In this document: positions 61,484-64,000 of the stretch, in pieces
How the letters are laid out: the number at the start of each line of letters is the position of its first letter
How positions within the stretch are numbered: the first letter of the stretch is position 1
From: Trema orientale
Taxonomy: Eukaryota; Streptophyta; Magnoliopsida; Rosales; Cannabaceae
Length of the DNA: 64,000 nt
NCBI GenBank assembly: GCA_002914845.1
Contig: JXTC01000048.1
Coordinates: 631,026-695,025 of the forward strand
Direction of reading: 5' to 3'
Program-made: the position numbers and the translations under genes
The notes under the pieces: model-generated
Seen by the model: the letters and a program-made list of their open reading frames with translations, nothing else
The model's database searches: none
Told to the model about the DNA's origin: nothing

Positions 61484-64000
61484 TCAGACATTTGCAGCAG
61501 TCACTGTCCTTCCATGAAAAAGAGGCACTTTTACTTGGTCTTCTTCCTCATCGTCTTCGTTTTCCCATAGGAAACTGGCATAAGCTGCAAGAACATGGCT
61601 GAATACAAGAAAACAGAAGAACAAGAGCTTAATTAAAGATATTGGACCTGCATTTTCTCTCTGTTTAATGCTTAAATCTCATAATGCATATCAGTTGTAA
61701 TGGTAATCTACCAAGGCTGCAGATGGGACTTCCAAACTGAACTCCATTATTCATTTTCAAAACGAAAGTAAATGTTACACATTTTCCAATTTCTTTGGAA
61801 GTCTGAGGATACACAAGTATTCATGCACAAATTTGAAATTTCCCATAATGATTTAAAAATGGTAAATATGGACAATTTCTAGGTGAGAGATCATACATTG
61901 TTGTTGTTCAGGTGCCAATCACACAGTCAAACAAATCTTTTCAAATTGAAGTGAATAAAGAAAAGTTTTCATCAAACATCTGTAAATGTTAGCAGTAATT
62001 TGTACCTATTGTCAGGACTAGCTTCAACTGCTCGCTCAAAGTAAGATAAGGTCTTTTGACCATCACGATGATGTTCCCACACCAGTTTAGCATATTGTGC
62101 CATGATTTCCCCATCTCCGGGATCAGCTAGTATGGCACGGGAGTAATATTCCTCGGCTCCTTGAAGATCACCTTTAGACTGTAAACAAACAGGATAATAT
62201 ATCAGAACAAGAATTGATCAAAAGAAATCAATGTGATAATGTGGGGGTTGGATTATTTAACACTAAAAAAGAGCAAGTAAAACAAAGTCTATAATTTAGT
62301 CCTCTTCTGTATGCATGGTCTTTGAAGAGAAAATCAAGCATAAGTCAGAACACATAATTCACCTCATACAAGAACTTAGCATAATTTCTTAGGAACAAAG
62401 AGCTATTGGGATTTTCTTCAATCATCTTCCTATAATAATCTTCAAGATTTCCAGATTGAAAAGGGCCATCTGTAATGGCAATGGAATCAGGCAAGTCAAT
62501 CTCTCCTGCAATGTTCAAGCATGGGCTGGAATCTTCCTTCTTGGGGGACGAAATATTGAGTTGATTTACATATTCTCTCTGTTCAACCTGCAGTCAGTTT
62601 TAAGAAGTTAAAATAGTTCCAATAGTTTGAAGCATTCTCGGAAACCATGGTTTCCTCAACAGGAAAATCAGCACCTGAAAATGGTTTTCATGTGCTCCTT
62701 CTTCATCCCCATCGTCCTCTATTTCCCAGAGGAAACTAGCGTATGCTGCAAGAACATTACTGATAACATGAAAAAGAAAAAGCCAGTTAAATCCTTGTCC
62801 CTACTCCCTCCTCCATCTGTCTTGTCCGGAATTTAAATCCTTGAATACAAATGCAAATAGATTTCGACATTTTCTTTTAGAGTCAGATCCAAGTGAAAAT
62901 ACTACCAACCTATCTTCAGGAGCGACTTCTGTTGCAAGTTTATAGTAACTCGAGGCTCTCTCTTGGTCATGATAAAGTACCCAAACCAAGTTAGCATATT
63001 GCATCCATATTTCACCATCTTCAGGATCCGCCAGCGAAGCACGAGAATAGTACTCCTCTGCTCCATAAAGATCCCCCTTAGACTGGCATCAAAAATTTAA
63101 ATCTCATCAACACAAAATTGATAGCTGAAACCTTGTTGCGCAATTCGTTTTTTCAATAATTAAAACAAAGTCCTCGTAATGAAATCCAAGAAAACTAAAT
63201 ATTACTAGAGAAGAAAAATACAGCGGCCCAATTGCTTATCATCATCAACAAACACGATATATTTCCCTCTCAGATATTGCAAGATCTTGTTTTCGTACTC
63301 AAGCAGTTGCTTTCAAAATAAAGGTTCAGCTTTGACGACCAGTGCTTACTGGCTACAAAAGATTCATTTATGAGGTTCTATTCAAGTCAAAGAAACGGCT
63401 TAGTAAAATATGCATTTCAGAACTAAAAAGAACTTTAAAATAAACAAATAAATAAGAAAGTCTAATGCCAATCTGTTCAGCCAAGAATAAGAATGAAAAT
63501 TGGATAACACTAACAAGTTACGAAAAGCAAAACCACTAGAAACCTCATTAGCTTATTGAACGAAGTATCATAATTTCATGAAAAAGATTAAAAAGAAAGA
63601 AAAAGGGGGGGAAAAAAAAAAGGGGACCTTTTTCATAAAAACCCACCTGCAAAAACTGAGCATAATTCCTTAGAAAAAGAGGGTGAAATGGACATTGATC
63701 AACCATCTTCTTATAGTACTCTTCCATGTCGCTACTTTCACCAAAATCAACTGGAGATGGATCAAACCCAGAAGCCCCAATTCCGAGACCCGAAGCAATA
63801 CACAAAGGAGGAGTACCAACTCGTTCAATCACTTCTTCTCCATTACCCCAATTCTGAACCCCATCCAAACTCTCCGGTTCTCCTTCTCCTTCTTCCTCCT
63901 CAATCAAACCCATTTTCCTCTTCCCAAAGCTGAAATCTCCACCACCGTTCACGTCCTCAATGGTTTCTCCAATCGTCACCGTCCTCTGCAACGCTTCTTG
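61484..64000 (-). CDS. TPR-like protein with internally duplicated module (5' end beyond window)
   Basis: Six exons are visible: 64000-63647 (open to the window edge), 63082-62910, 62759-62675, 62587-62363, 62178-62006 and 61598-61484. They join in phase to at least 374 residues; the start codon lies outside. The protein belongs to a plant family of small TPR-like proteins of unknown function, with motifs FLRNYAQFLQ, KGDLYGAEEYYSRA, LADPEDGEIW and AAYASFLWE. Here the whole module occurs twice: exons 1(end)-2-3 and exons 4-5-6. Both middle exons are 173 bases with the same phases, and both third exons start at the same point in the codon. The upstream part is acidic (LIEEEEGEGEPES). The two modules are joined by an 87-base intron, so two separate genes are unlikely. 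Role unknown; TPR repeats usually bind proteins. Confidence 0.88.

Overview
The window is nuclear DNA of a flowering plant, most likely a eudicot. Genes are split by GT-AG introns, coding islands sit in very AT-rich spacers full of poly-A/T runs, and every recognisable product is a plant nuclear gene: PRP19/MAC3, a plasmodesmata-located protein, two plant-type PPR proteins, TOM9, a chloroplast ribonucleoprotein and a plant G3BP. I cannot name the species. I rebuilt the gene models by hand from splice sites and reading-frame continuity, so exon junctions are good but UTR limits are unknown.

Layout. 1-6.7 kb: gene-poor, with a 5'-truncated LINE fragment (11-bp target duplication), a tRNA-derived SINE (16-bp target duplication) and a foldback element. 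6.75-14.5 kb (+): PRP19/MAC3 in 18 coding exons, with a housekeeping promoter (site II motifs, TATA, telo-box) and one GC-AG intron. 15.6-18.8 kb (-): TLDc-domain gene, 8 exons. 18.8-27.1 kb: spacer with several degenerate repeats. 27.1-28.4 kb (+): PDLP with two DUF26 domains. 28.4-38.3 kb: repeat-rich spacer with two hAT-type MITEs that keep perfect 8-bp target duplications, other foldbacks and a LINE RNase H relic. 38.6-40.3 kb (+): intronless DYW-class PPR gene. 41.8-42.1 kb (-): TOM9/TOM22. 43.7-46.2 kb (-): spermidine-synthase-like methyltransferase, divergent from an unrecognised 210-residue gene at 46.8-48.1 kb (+). 48.6-50.7 kb (-): intronless PPR without a DYW domain. 52.1-54.5 kb (+): chloroplast two-RRM ribonucleoprotein. 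56.8-60.3 kb (+): NTF2-RRM G3BP-like gene. 61.5-64 kb (-): TPR gene with an internally duplicated exon module, running off the right edge.

The genes do not form a pathway; this is ordinary euchromatic gene order. Several products share RNA themes (splicing, organelle RNA editing or processing, chloroplast RNA binding, stress-granule type RNA binding), but that is common for plant genes and I infer no functional cluster. I found no CRISPR array, bacterial-type operon or clearly new biological system. The most interesting items are the exon-module duplication in the TPR gene, the well-preserved transposon footprints, the GC-AG intron in PRP19, the DYW-class PPR ending in GVW, and the unrecognised divergent gene.
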